From Parabacteroides merdae ATCC 43184 (GTDB lineage: Bacteria; Bacteroidota; Bacteroidia; Bacteroidales; Tannerellaceae): DNA of 64,000 nt. Positions 52,515-61,004 of this stretch are shown here, one piece after another; position 1 is the first letter of the stretch; the number at the start of each line of letters is the position of its first letter. A program made the position numbers and the translations under genes. The DNA is taken from the NCBI RefSeq assembly GCF_025151215.1, contig NZ_CP102286.1:682001-746000 (forward strand), given 5' to 3'. Under the pieces are notes generated by a model, which saw nothing but the letters and a program-made list of their open reading frames with translations, searched no databases and was not told the origin of the DNA.

Positions 52515-53360
52515 TCAGATCGCCACATCCTGCCACTGTCCGCCGATCAGTTCGCGGGTGGATTTGAACCCGGCCTTTTTCAGCAGTTCGAATGCTTCCG
52601 CACGTCCGTCGTTCACCAGGTCGGGATAGTGGCAGTCTGAGTTTACCATCACCGGAATATCCAGCTCACGTAAGCGGTGCAGATAGTCGGTATGCGGGTA
52701 GACCTCCTGTTTCTTCACGAGGTTTTTCGTGTTGACTTCGACCATCAGTCCCTTTTCGGCGATCAGGTGCAGACAGTCGTTGAATGGTTTTTGATACCAG
52801 TCCGCTTGCAGGTCGAAGCCTTCGCATTTGTGCCCGTTCATGTATATCTTGTCCATGTGCCCGACAATGTCGATTCCGCCTGCCTCGATCATTCGCCGTG
52901 TGGAACTGAAATAGTGGGCGACCAGCTTGCGGATATCTCCGTCGTAGTAGGCGTCGACAGACTTCTGGTACTCCCGGAAAGGACCGTCGATACACACCAT
53001 ATTCTCTTCCGCAAGCGGCTGTGCGATCGGAAGAAAGTGGATGGAACCGATACGGTAATCGAGCGGCAGATTGCGGAAGTAGGGGATGGACGCGTTGTAG
53101 CTCTCGTCTAAGAAATCGATTTCCAGTCCTACGTATATTTCCAACCGGTCACTGTATTTCTTTTTCAGTCGTTCTATTTCTGTCAGATATTCGGGCATAT
53201 CGTCTTTAGACATGTTCCAGAATGTTTCGAACGGCAGTGGTGAATGGGATGAAAAACCGTAGGCGCGGAACCCGTGCGCAACAGCGAATTTAATGAAGTC
53301 TTCCGGCGTGCTCCGACCGTCACAGAATGTACAATGGCTATGGTAGTTACTGAGTTGCAT
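52515..53360 (-). CDS. PHP-domain phosphatase, histidinol-phosphatase (HisK-type) family
   Basis: A 281-residue metal-dependent phosphoesterase. Metal ligands appear in SNYHSHCTFCDGRST (His8, His10), FSSHSPLPF, GLEIDF, GHMDKIYM and VNSDCHYPD. The family makes L-histidinol from histidinol phosphate; here no histidine gene is adjacent, so another sugar- or nucleotide-phosphate is possible. It has its own minus-strand -7 box (TATCTTTG at 53382-53389). Confidence 0.85.
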   Translation of the reverse strand: MQLSNYHSHCTFCDGRSTPEDFIKFAVAHGFRAYGFSSHSPLPFETFWNMSKDDMPEYLTEIERLKKKYSDRLEIYVGLEIDFLDESYNASIPYFRNLPLDYRIGSIHFLPIAQPLAEENMVCIDGPFREYQKSVDAYYDGDIRKLVAHYFSSTRRMIEAGGIDIVGHMDKIYMNGHKCEGFDLQADWYQKPFNDCLHLIAEKGLMVEVNTKNLVKKQEVYPHTDYLHRLRELDIPVMVNSDCHYPDLVNDGRAEAFELLKKAGFKSTRELIGGQWQDVAI

Positions 53361-53381
53361 AAATTTTTACTTGTAAAAGGG

Positions 53382-53389
53382 CAAAGATA
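53382..53389 (-). promoter_or_regulatory. -7 box for the PHP phosphatase gene
   Basis: Minus-strand TATCTTTG, 21 bp upstream of the start at 53360 and just downstream of the kbl terminator. Confidence 0.6.
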
Positions 53390-53421
53390 ATTTTTTTATC
53401 CCGAAAGACAACCTGTTTGAT

Positions 53422-53470
53422 AAAAAAAGGCTTGATTGCTGCCTAAGGGTTAGCGGCAGAATCAAGCCTT
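53422..53470 (-). terminator. Terminator of kbl
   Basis: AAGGCTTGATT...GCC and GGC...AATCAAGCCTT (53427-53470) form a long stem, with an A-run at 53422-53428 that becomes the U-tract on the minus strand. It lies 33 bp beyond the kbl stop. Confidence 0.85.
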
Positions 53471-53503
53471 GAAAAACACGTGAATAATGAAAAATCGTAT
53501 GTT

Positions 53504-54694
53504 TTATTTTATTACGTTCAGTTCTTTTCCAACTTTGATAAATGCAGCGATTGCTTTATCCAGATGTTCCGTTTCGTGGCCTGCGGACAACTGTACGCGG
53601 ATGCGGGCCTGGCCTTTCGGCACTACCGGGTAGTAGAAGCCGGTAACATAAATGCCTTCTTCCTGCATCTTGGCTGCGAAATCCTGGGATAATTTAGCAT
53701 CATACAGCATAACGGCGCAGATTGCGGACTGAGTCGGCTTGATGTCGAAACCGGCTGCTAACATCTTTTCACGGAAGTAGCTGACGTTGTTCATCAGTTT
53801 CGTATGCAAAGCATCGCTTTCTTTCAGCATCTTGAACATTTCCAGGCTGGCGCCTACGATAGCGGGAGCGACAGAGTTAGAGAACAGATAAGGACGGGAG
53901 CGCTGACGCAGCATGTCGATGATTTCTTTCTTTCCGGTTGTGAATCCGCCCATGGCGCCACCGAATGCTTTACCTAACGTACCTGTGAAGATATCGACTC
54001 TTCCGTATACATTATATTGTTCAGCCACACCGTGTCCTGTCGGGCCTACTACACCGGCAGAGTGGGATTCGTCAACCATTACCAATGCGTCGTATTTTTC
54101 TGCCAGTTCACAGATTTTGTCCATCGGGGCCACGTTTCCGTCCATAGAGAACACACCGTCTGTTGCGATGATGCGATGACGTTGTGCCTGGGCTTCTTGC
54201 AGGCAACGTTCCAGGTCGGCCATGTCTGCATTGGCATAACGGTAGCGTTTTGCCTTGCAAAGACGTACGCCGTCAATAATGGAGGCATGGTTTAAAGCAT
54301 CGGAGATGATCGCATCTTCTTCAGTGAACAACGGTTCGAACAGACCGCCGTTGGCATCGAAACATGCAGCGTACAGGATCGTATCTTCGGTTTTGAAATA
54401 GTCGGAGATAGCGGCTTCCAGTTGTTTGTGCAGATCCTGTGTCCCACAGATGAAACGTACGGATGACATGCCGTATCCGTGTGTGTCCATAGCTTCTTTG
54501 GCAGCCTTGATCAGACGTTGGTTGTCAGACAGGCCCAGATAGTTGTTTGCGCAGAAGTTCAAAACGTCGCTTCCTGCGTTTACTTTGATGTCGGCTCTTT
54601 GAGGAGTGGTGATGATACGCTCGTTCTTATACAATCCGGCAGCTTTGATGTTTGCCAATTCCTGAGTAAGGAAATCTTTCAGTTTACCGTACAT
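53504..54694 (-). CDS. kbl: Glycine C-acetyltransferase (2-amino-3-ketobutyrate CoA ligase)
   Basis: A pyridoxal-phosphate enzyme of the alpha-oxoamine synthase family, 396 residues, that splits 2-amino-3-ketobutyrate with CoA to glycine and acetyl-CoA. Signatures: NFCANNYLGLSDNQ near the N-terminus, MVDESHSAGVVGPTGHG (about 205-221) with the cofactor Asp and His, and the Schiff-base Lys in TGTLGKAFGGAMGG (about 244). The divergent neighbour at 54935 is a threonine-dehydrogenase-like protein that would make its substrate. Confidence 0.96.
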   Translation of the reverse strand: MYGKLKDFLTQELANIKAAGLYKNERIITTPQRADIKVNAGSDVLNFCANNYLGLSDNQRLIKAAKEAMDTHGYGMSSVRFICGTQDLHKQLEAAISDYFKTEDTILYAACFDANGGLFEPLFTEEDAIISDALNHASIIDGVRLCKAKRYRYANADMADLERCLQEAQAQRHRIIATDGVFSMDGNVAPMDKICELAEKYDALVMVDESHSAGVVGPTGHGVAEQYNVYGRVDIFTGTLGKAFGGAMGGFTTGKKEIIDMLRQRSRPYLFSNSVAPAIVGASLEMFKMLKESDALHTKLMNNVSYFREKMLAAGFDIKPTQSAICAVMLYDAKLSQDFAAKMQEEGIYVTGFYYPVVPKGQARIRVQLSAGHETEHLDKAIAAFIKVGKELNVIK

Positions 54695-54893
54695 AACTTT
54701 GTTTTTTGTTAGTATTTTTAATTAAGTTGACAATTATATCTCTATTATCGCAGACAAGTGGCAAAATATTATTCTTGAAACCATTTTTTTCTTTGTCTCT
54801 GATTTGTCTGCCGATGCGGCAAAGGTCATATTTTTTTTGAATATATAGGCTAAAAAATACAAGAAATTCATACCGGAATGTTTTTATTCTCTA

Positions 54894-54901
54894 TACCTTT
54901 G
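54894..54901 (+). promoter_or_regulatory. -7 box for the threonine dehydrogenase gene
   Basis: TACCTTTG, 33 bp before the ATG at 54935. The divergent spacer to kbl (54695-54934) is 240 bp; no clear kbl -7 box was found. Confidence 0.6.
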
Positions 54902-54934
54902 CCATCGAAAAAACTTAAAAGAACATCAAACGCA

Positions 54935-55888
54935 ATGAAGAATGTATTAGTAATTGGTTCTACCGGTCAGATTGGATCAGAGTTAACCATGAAGTTGAGA
55001 GGTATCTACGGTGGAAACATTGTAGCAGGTTACATCCCCGGACAGGAGCCTAAAGGCGAACTGCTGGAATCAGGACCTTCTGCAATTGTCGACATTACAA
55101 ACGAACAGCAGATTGCTGAGACTGTGTCCAAATATAAGGTAGATACGATTTATAACTTGGCTGCACTGCTGTCAGCCGTTGCAGAAGCAAAACCGCAGCT
55201 TGCCTGGAAAATCGGTATGGGCGGTTTGTTTAACGTATTGGAAGTTGCACGTGAAATGCATTGTGCTGTATTCACTCCGAGTTCAATCGGTGTGTTTGGC
55301 AATAACACGCCGAAAGACAAGACTCCGCAGGATACGATCCGTAACCCGCGTACTATGTACGGTGTTACGAAAGTTTCAGGCGAGTTGTTGAGTGACTACT
55401 ACAACATCCGTTTCGGCGTCGACACCCGTTCCGTACGTTTTCCGGGACTTATCTCCTATGTGACACCTCCGGGTGGTGGTACGACCGACTACGCAGTTGA
55501 TATCTATTATTCGGCTGCCAAAGGTGAGAAGTTTGTATGTCCGATCAAGCAGGGTACATTCATGGATATGATGTATATGCCGGACGGTCTGCGTGCAGCT
55601 ATTGAAATTATGGAAGCCGATTCGACGAAGTTCGTTCATCGTAATTCTTTCAACATTGCATCCATGAGCTTTGATCCTGAAATTATCTACAACAACATCA
55701 AAAAGTATGTTCCTGACTTCCAGATGGAATATGATGTGGATCCGTTACGTCAGGCTATCGCAGAATCATGGCCTAACTCTTTGGATGACACGTGTGCCCG
55801 TGAGGAATGGGGCTGGAAACCGGAATATGATCTGGATTCCATGACTCAGGATATGTTGGCTAAATTGAAAGAACGTTTCAATAAGTAA
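54935..55888 (+). CDS. SDR-type L-threonine 3-dehydrogenase (NAD-dependent epimerase fold)
   Basis: A 317-residue extended SDR. The NAD motif is VLVIGSTGQIGSELTMKLRG (about 4-23). Catalytic Ser/Thr and YxxxK lie in TPSSIGVFG and TMYGVTKVSGE, and GVDTRSVRFPGLISYVTPPG is typical of the SDR threonine dehydrogenases rather than sugar epimerases. It would oxidise L-threonine to 2-amino-3-ketobutyrate, the substrate of divergent kbl, completing threonine-to-glycine conversion. The start at 54935 is preferred over 54878 because the -7 box lies between them. A strong terminator follows. Confidence 0.9.
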   Translation: MKNVLVIGSTGQIGSELTMKLRGIYGGNIVAGYIPGQEPKGELLESGPSAIVDITNEQQIAETVSKYKVDTIYNLAALLSAVAEAKPQLAWKIGMGGLFNVLEVAREMHCAVFTPSSIGVFGNNTPKDKTPQDTIRNPRTMYGVTKVSGELLSDYYNIRFGVDTRSVRFPGLISYVTPPGGGTTDYAVDIYYSAAKGEKFVCPIKQGTFMDMMYMPDGLRAAIEIMEADSTKFVHRNSFNIASMSFDPEIIYNNIKKYVPDFQMEYDVDPLRQAIAESWPNSLDDTCAREEWGWKPEYDLDSMTQDMLAKLKERFNK

Positions 55889-55922
55889 GAATTAATTTTC
55901 CGATCATTAGCAGATCGGTAGG

Positions 55923-55963
55923 AAAGAGGCGACTGCCCGGTGCGGGCAGTCGCCTCTTTGTTT
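55923..55963 (+). terminator. Terminator after threonine dehydrogenase
   Basis: AAAGAGGCGACTGCCC (55923-55938) and GGGCAGTCGCCTCTTT (55944-55959) are perfect 16-bp arms with a 5-base loop, followed by a G-interrupted T-run. Confidence 0.9.
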
Positions 55964-56140
55964 GGATCGTTTTTATTCAGTATTGTAGGCTGTTTCAATC
56001 ATAATGTGTCTGTTGCTTGTGCAGGGAATGACTAAGTCAAAAGTGTATGAAAAATTATGTTGTAAAACATGAAATGGTTAAATCAGGTTAAGAGAAAGCT
56101 TTTTTTTGTGGAAATATTATGCTGCATAACATAAACTCTC

Positions 56141-56148
56141 TATATTTG
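56141..56148 (+). promoter_or_regulatory. -7 box for a candidate small RNA or leader
   Basis: TATATTTG about 6 bp before the presumed start of the conserved-looking short transcript at 56154-56222. Confidence 0.55.
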
Positions 56149-56153
56149 CACTG

Positions 56154-56222
56154 TGTTTTTCATGGTATTAGATTTAAGGTTAACAATGAAGATTGGCTGT
56201 CCGTGAGGATAGCCTTTTTTTA
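56154..56222 (+). ncRNA. Candidate Bacteroidales small RNA / leader with intrinsic terminator
   Basis: A roughly 68-base unit lies between a -7 box and a terminator: GGCTGTCC-GTGA-GGATAGCC (56195-56214) plus seven T. The stretch CATGGTATTAGATTTAAGG (from 56161) is, from memory, one that recurs in Bacteroidales genomes ahead of varied genes, which suggests a structured RNA family. The aldo/keto reductase starts 125 bp later, so it could also be an attenuated leader of that gene. There is no convincing ORF inside. The rest of 55964-56140 holds nothing recognisable. Confidence 0.5.
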
Positions 56223-56346
56223 TTTATACCCGGTTGATGTTGTTTCCTCCGAGAAGCGATCATTTTATCCGAATTGCCCGTTCTTTTGGTATTCTTGATT
56301 ATATTTGTATATCTGAAAAGATTCATTGTAATAAAAATATCTTTAT

Positions 56347-57339
56347 ATGGAAATGTACAAAGCAAATGATAACCGGTATGCCGATATGGCTTATAGGCGT
56401 TGTGGGCGGAGCGGATTGCTATTGCCGGTCATCTCTCTGGGATTATGGCATAATTTCGGCAGTGTAGATGTGTTCAGTAACTTTATTCAGATTGCGTATG
56501 CCGCTTTCGACAATGGGATTACACATTTTGATCTTGCCAATAATTACGGTCCTGTGTATGGATCGGCAGAGGAAAATTTCGGCCGTATCCTGAAGAAAGG
56601 TCTGGGGCAATATCGGGATGAACTTGTTATTTCCACAAAAGCCGGATATGACATGTGGCCTGGTCCGTATGGCAACTGGGGAAGTCGCAAGTATCTGATG
56701 GCAAGCCTTGACCAGAGTTTGAAGCGGATGGGATTAGAATATGTGGATATTTTCTATTCGCATCGTCCGGACCCACAGACGCCGATCGAAGAAACGATGG
56801 GAGCATTGGCTGACATCGTCCGCCAAGGAAAAGCCCTGTATGTCGGGATATCGAATTACACTGCCGGACAGACGGAAAAAGCACTTGCCGTATTGAAAGA
56901 ACATCGTGTGCCTTGCTTGATCCATCAAGCGCGTTATTCGATGCTGGATCGCAGGATCGAACCGGACTTGTTGCCTCTGTTGAAGCAGGAAGGAGTAGGG
57001 ATGATCGCCTTCTCGCCATTGGCACAGGGCATGTTGACGGATAAGTATCTGAACGGTATTCCCGATAATTCGCGTGCGGCCAAATCTACAGGCCATCTTC
57101 AACGTGAACAGGTGACGGAAGAAAAAATAAATAAAGTAAGACAACTGAATGACCTTGCCAAACAACGCGGACAGACGTTAGCGGAAATGGCGATTGCCTG
57201 GCTGTTGAAAGACGACCGGGTGACGAGCGTCCTGGTGGGAGCCAGTTCGGTTGCACAGTTGATAGATAACCTGAAGGCGTTACAAAATACAGCCTTTTCA
57301 GCGGAAGAAATACAAATGATAGAAAATATATTACAGTAA
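56347..57339 (+). CDS. Aldo/keto reductase (YghZ-like)
   Basis: A 330-residue NADPH-dependent reductase with the TIM-barrel AKR layout. The catalytic tetrad can be placed: Asp in THFDLANNYG, Tyr in the same motif, Lys in VISTKAGYDMW, and His in FYSHRPDPQTP. The cofactor loop is VLVGASSVAQLIDNL. It resembles the L-glyceraldehyde-3-phosphate/methylglyoxal reductase branch. It is followed after 40 bp by the AddB-like gene in the same direction. Confidence 0.92.
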   Translation: MEMYKANDNRYADMAYRRCGRSGLLLPVISLGLWHNFGSVDVFSNFIQIAYAAFDNGITHFDLANNYGPVYGSAEENFGRILKKGLGQYRDELVISTKAGYDMWPGPYGNWGSRKYLMASLDQSLKRMGLEYVDIFYSHRPDPQTPIEETMGALADIVRQGKALYVGISNYTAGQTEKALAVLKEHRVPCLIHQARYSMLDRRIEPDLLPLLKQEGVGMIAFSPLAQGMLTDKYLNGIPDNSRAAKSTGHLQREQVTEEKINKVRQLNDLAKQRGQTLAEMAIAWLLKDDRVTSVLVGASSVAQLIDNLKALQNTAFSAEEIQMIENILQ

Positions 57340-57379
57340 TATACACTGATAAATCATCATTTATTAATCCAAACAATTA

Positions 57380-60310
57380 ATGAAACCATTCTTATATCAG
57401 GTTGCATCCCTTTTTTATTCTGAATACGGGGCGGAAGTGAGCCGTCTGGCCTTTGTTTTCCCGAATCGCCGTACCGGGCTGTTCTTCCAGAAATACTTGT
57501 CGGAAGTATCTGAGAAGCCTCTTTTCTCGCCGACGATCCTGACGATCAACGATCTGTTTGTACAGTTGAGCGGAAAGCAGGCTGCCGATCGGATCAGCAT
57601 GCTGTTTAAACTATATGATATTTATTTGAGACATAGCGGTTCTTCCGAAACGTTCGACGAGTTCTTGTATTGGGGGGAAATGCTGCTGAATGATTTTGAC
57701 GATATCGATAAATATATGGCAGATGCCCGTATGCTCTTCACCAATGTGACGGACCTGCGTGAGATAGAGAATGATTTTAGTTTTCTGAGCCCTGAACAAA
57801 TTGCGGCTATCCGGACTTTTTGGTCTTCTTTTTACCCGAAAGGAGATACGCCCAACCAGGAACAATTTCTGGCGGTCTGGCAGATTTTATATGCCCTATA
57901 TACCGATTTGCGGGAAGCGCTTGCCACCGAAGGCAAAGGATATGAAGGTATGATTTTCCGGGAAGTTGTCGAACAGATGGAGAAAGACGAATGTTGCGAC
58001 CTGCCCTATACAAAGGTTGTATTTGTCGGACTGAATGCCCTCTCGGTGGCTGAAGAACGTTTCCTTTCCGGATTGCAAAAACGGGGAATAGCTGATTTTT
58101 ACTGGGATTACGCCTCTCCGAAAGTGACGGACCCAGATAATAAAGCCTCTTACTTCGTGGAGCGCAATTTGCGGCAATTCCCGTCGCAATTAATTGAAAA
58201 TGGACAATTGACTATTGACAATGAAGATGACGACAAAAAGAAGATCGAGGTGATCGGCATCCCTTCCGGAATCGGACAGGCAAAGCAAGTGTGCAGCATT
58301 CTGAACGAGCTTTGCAAGGAAGACGAAATGAGTGCGGAAGAAGCGTTGCGGACGGCTGTGATTCTGCCGGATGAACATTTGTTGATTCCGGTTCTGAATG
58401 CCATTCCCGAACAGATCAAACGGATCAATGTGACGATGGGATATCCGTTGGCCGGTACACCGGTTGCATCTTTGATGGAATATATTCTGGCTTTGCAAAA
58501 GAATATTCGTTATGTGGACCGGAGGCCGGTGTTCTATTTCCGGGATGTCTTGCCAATCCTGAACCATCGGTATATCTCGACTACTTCTCCAGAGGTGGTT
58601 TCTAATCTGGTAAAAAATATTTCAGAAAACAACAAGATTTACATATCGTATGACGATCTGAATAAGACGCCATTGTTGTCCATCCTCTTTACTCCGGTGA
58701 CTGCGGTGGAAACTTTCTCCGATTATTTGATTAACGTGTTGCAGGAACTGAATAAAGCTGTTGAAGGTGGAAAGTTGAAAGTTGAAAGTGTAAATAGTGA
58801 CACGGAGCCACTTTCAACTTTCAACTCTCAACTTTCAACTATTAACGACATCGAACAGGAGTTTATCTTCCATTATTTCGCTACGGTCAACCGGATGAAG
58901 GAAGTCATGCGGGAGGCGAATGTAGAAATGAAAATCGACACCTATTTCCGTTTGCTGAAACGTGTGACGGACACAATTACGATTCCTTTCCATGGTGAAC
59001 CTCTTTCCGGTTTGCAGATCATGGGTGTTTTGGAGACTCGTGCGCTTGACTTTGACCGGTTGATTATCCTTTCGATGAATGAAGGGATTTTCCCGTTGAG
59101 GAAAGCGGCTAATTCATTTATTCCTTATAATCTTCGTCGTGGATTCGGTTTGCCGACATACGAACATCAGGACAGTGTTTGGGCGTATCATTTCTATCGT
59201 TTGATTTATCGTGCCAGCCATGTCAGTCTGCTTTATGATACAAGAAGCAACGGATTGCAGACAGGCGAGGTTAGCCGTTTCGTGCATCAGTTGCATTATC
59301 ATTATGAGGAGCCGATACAGAATAAGTTGGTTGTTTACAATGTCTCTTCTTCCAAGACTCCTGCCTTGCAGGTAGCTAAGACGGAGGAAGTCATGAACCG
59401 TCTGGCTGATTTCCGGAGTGGCGGGACGCGAGCGATATCGGCGAGTGCAGTCAATACCTATCTGGATTGTCCGCTTAAATTCTATTTCTCCGTTGTCGAG
59501 GGAATACGTGAAGAAGAGGAGGTAAGCGAGACGATTGAAAGTAATGTTTTTGGAAGTATCCTGCATAAGGTGATGGAAGAATTGTATCAGCCATTCTGCG
59601 GAAAGATGGTGACGGCTGATCTGCTGAAAGCGATCCGAAAAGATACGCCTATGTTGACGGGAGCAGTTGCCCGTGCCTTTGCCGAAATTTTCTTTAAAAC
59701 GGACATTGTTCGTCCACTCACCGGACAAAATTTCCTGATCGGCGAGATGATTCGCAAATATGTGGAGAAAGTGTTGGAACGTGACGCAAAGCAGACTCCT
59801 TTCCGTTATATCGAATCGGAAAAGAAGATAAAATGCCTTTTCCCATTGACGGATAAAAGCAATATCCAGTTGAAAGGATTTATCGACCGTATAGACGAAG
59901 TACGCGATGTCGTCCGCATTATTGACTATAAGAGTGGGGGCGGGACGACGCAGTTTACCTCTGTAGAAGCTCTTTTCGACAAAGCAGATACGGATCGTTC
60001 CAAAGCGGTTATGCAGGTCTTTATGTATGCATGGATGTATAACAGGTCAGTTCAGCTTTCAACTGCTATTCAGCCGGGTATCTATTATATGAGGACCCTC
60101 TTTTCTTCCTCTTTCGATCCTGGAATTTACCATCGTACAGACCGGTTCAAAACAGAACAGGTTTTGGACTTCGCCAACTATCGCACGGATTTTGAAGACA
60201 GCCTGCGAAATTGCTTGGATGAAATCTTCGACACAGAAACCCCATTCGTGCAAACCCCGAACGGCAAAGCCTGCATGTATTGTCCGTTTAAGGATATTTG
60301 CGGGAAATAG
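57380..60310 (+). CDS. AddB-like PD-(D/E)XK nuclease/inactivated helicase subunit
   Basis: A 976-residue recombination protein. The N-terminal helicase-like part starts FVFPNRRTGLFFQKYL, where an ATPase P-loop would sit but is degenerate. The C-terminal nuclease has the iron-sulphur cysteines in YLDCPLKFYFSV and CMYCPFKDICG and the active-site motif VVRIIDYKSGGG (about residue 850). Its partner AddA (UvrD-like) is not in the window. Two inserted-looking peptides occur: residues near 272-285 (ENGQLTIDNEDDD) and near 464-490 (KLKVESVNSDTEPLSTFNSQ), the second encoded by a perfect inverted repeat at 58773-58826. Confidence 0.88.
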   Translation: MKPFLYQVASLFYSEYGAEVSRLAFVFPNRRTGLFFQKYLSEVSEKPLFSPTILTINDLFVQLSGKQAADRISMLFKLYDIYLRHSGSSETFDEFLYWGEMLLNDFDDIDKYMADARMLFTNVTDLREIENDFSFLSPEQIAAIRTFWSSFYPKGDTPNQEQFLAVWQILYALYTDLREALATEGKGYEGMIFREVVEQMEKDECCDLPYTKVVFVGLNALSVAEERFLSGLQKRGIADFYWDYASPKVTDPDNKASYFVERNLRQFPSQLIENGQLTIDNEDDDKKKIEVIGIPSGIGQAKQVCSILNELCKEDEMSAEEALRTAVILPDEHLLIPVLNAIPEQIKRINVTMGYPLAGTPVASLMEYILALQKNIRYVDRRPVFYFRDVLPILNHRYISTTSPEVVSNLVKNISENNKIYISYDDLNKTPLLSILFTPVTAVETFSDYLINVLQELNKAVEGGKLKVESVNSDTEPLSTFNSQLSTINDIEQEFIFHYFATVNRMKEVMREANVEMKIDTYFRLLKRVTDTITIPFHGEPLSGLQIMGVLETRALDFDRLIILSMNEGIFPLRKAANSFIPYNLRRGFGLPTYEHQDSVWAYHFYRLIYRASHVSLLYDTRSNGLQTGEVSRFVHQLHYHYEEPIQNKLVVYNVSSSKTPALQVAKTEEVMNRLADFRSGGTRAISASAVNTYLDCPLKFYFSVVEGIREEEEVSETIESNVFGSILHKVMEELYQPFCGKMVTADLLKAIRKDTPMLTGAVARAFAEIFFKTDIVRPLTGQNFLIGEMIRKYVEKVLERDAKQTPFRYIESEKKIKCLFPLTDKSNIQLKGFIDRIDEVRDVVRIIDYKSGGGTTQFTSVEALFDKADTDRSKAVMQVFMYAWMYNRSVQLSTAIQPGIYYMRTLFSSSFDPGIYHRTDRFKTEQVLDFANYRTDFEDSLRNCLDEIFDTETPFVQTPNGKACMYCPFKDICGK
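58773..58826. repeat. Perfect 18-bp inverted repeat inside the AddB-like coding region
   Basis: AGTTGAAAGTTGAAAGTG (58773-58790) and its exact reverse complement (58809-58826) enclose 18 bases; further CTCAACTTTCAACT continues to 58840. It keeps the frame open and encodes a hydrophilic loop. A related degenerate half, AATTGAAAATGGACAATTG, lies at 58192-58210 in the same gene. Confidence 0.9.
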
Positions 60311-60315
60311 TATTT

Positions 60316-60987
60316 TTACAGATTTCCCATATATTCATCCACAATTTCATTCAGGAAGCGGTTGAATGGAAGAAGCTTTCGAAAACAATCGATGGTTTCT
60401 TCCATCCAGTCCGGCTGGCTGAAAAAACTGTCGGGCTTAATACCTATAACGCTGAAGTCTTTGTGCCTTAATATATGACCGTAAGGAGAATCGGAGGGGA
60501 AACCTGCCGGGATACGTTTTAGCATGTCCCCTTCGAGTGACGGGTACAGAGCTTTGAAAGAAGGCTCTTCGATGATGGAAACAAATTCATCTATGTTATT
60601 GTATATTTCACGTCGAAGGACTTTCAATATTTCCGGTTTGGGATACCAGATACCACCGGACAGTACGCAGTATTCCGGTTCAAGATGAAAGTAGTAAGCT
60701 CCCCGGATACTATGACGTCCTCCTTGAGCAATACAGGCTGACATATAAGTCTTGTAAGGCGACTTGTCGAGGCTGAAACGGATGTCGCGATTAATACGGA
60801 ACAGACATTTCCGTGCATCCAATCCCCGTATATCAGGATCAAATACACTGATTCGTTCGATTAACTCTTGTACTTCGTTGATAAAAGCGCAGCGAAGTTT
60901 GTCATATCGTTCTCTATTTTCATGGAACCAGACGGTATTATTGTTTCGTCGTAAATCGTCTAAGAATCGGATAATTTCTGCATTCAT
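60316..60987 (-). CDS. DUF2461 family protein
   Basis: A 223-residue protein that fits the DUF2461/TIGR02453 family: NAEIIRFLDDLRRNNNTVWF near the start, then RINRDIRFSLDKSPYKTYM and YYFHLEPEYCVLSGGIWYP. The biochemical role of the family is unknown to me. The ATG at 60987 is chosen because the family begins there; the longer frame to 61095 runs into the AraC gene. It follows the AraC stop by 17 bp on the same strand, so the two may share a transcript. Confidence 0.88.
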   Translation of the reverse strand: MNAEIIRFLDDLRRNNNTVWFHENRERYDKLRCAFINEVQELIERISVFDPDIRGLDARKCLFRINRDIRFSLDKSPYKTYMSACIAQGGRHSIRGAYYFHLEPEYCVLSGGIWYPKPEILKVLRREIYNNIDEFVSIIEEPSFKALYPSLEGDMLKRIPAGFPSDSPYGHILRHKDFSVIGIKPDSFFSQPDWMEETIDCFRKLLPFNRFLNEIVDEYMGNL

Positions 60988-61004
60988 ATTAGGATATTCT
61001 TTTT

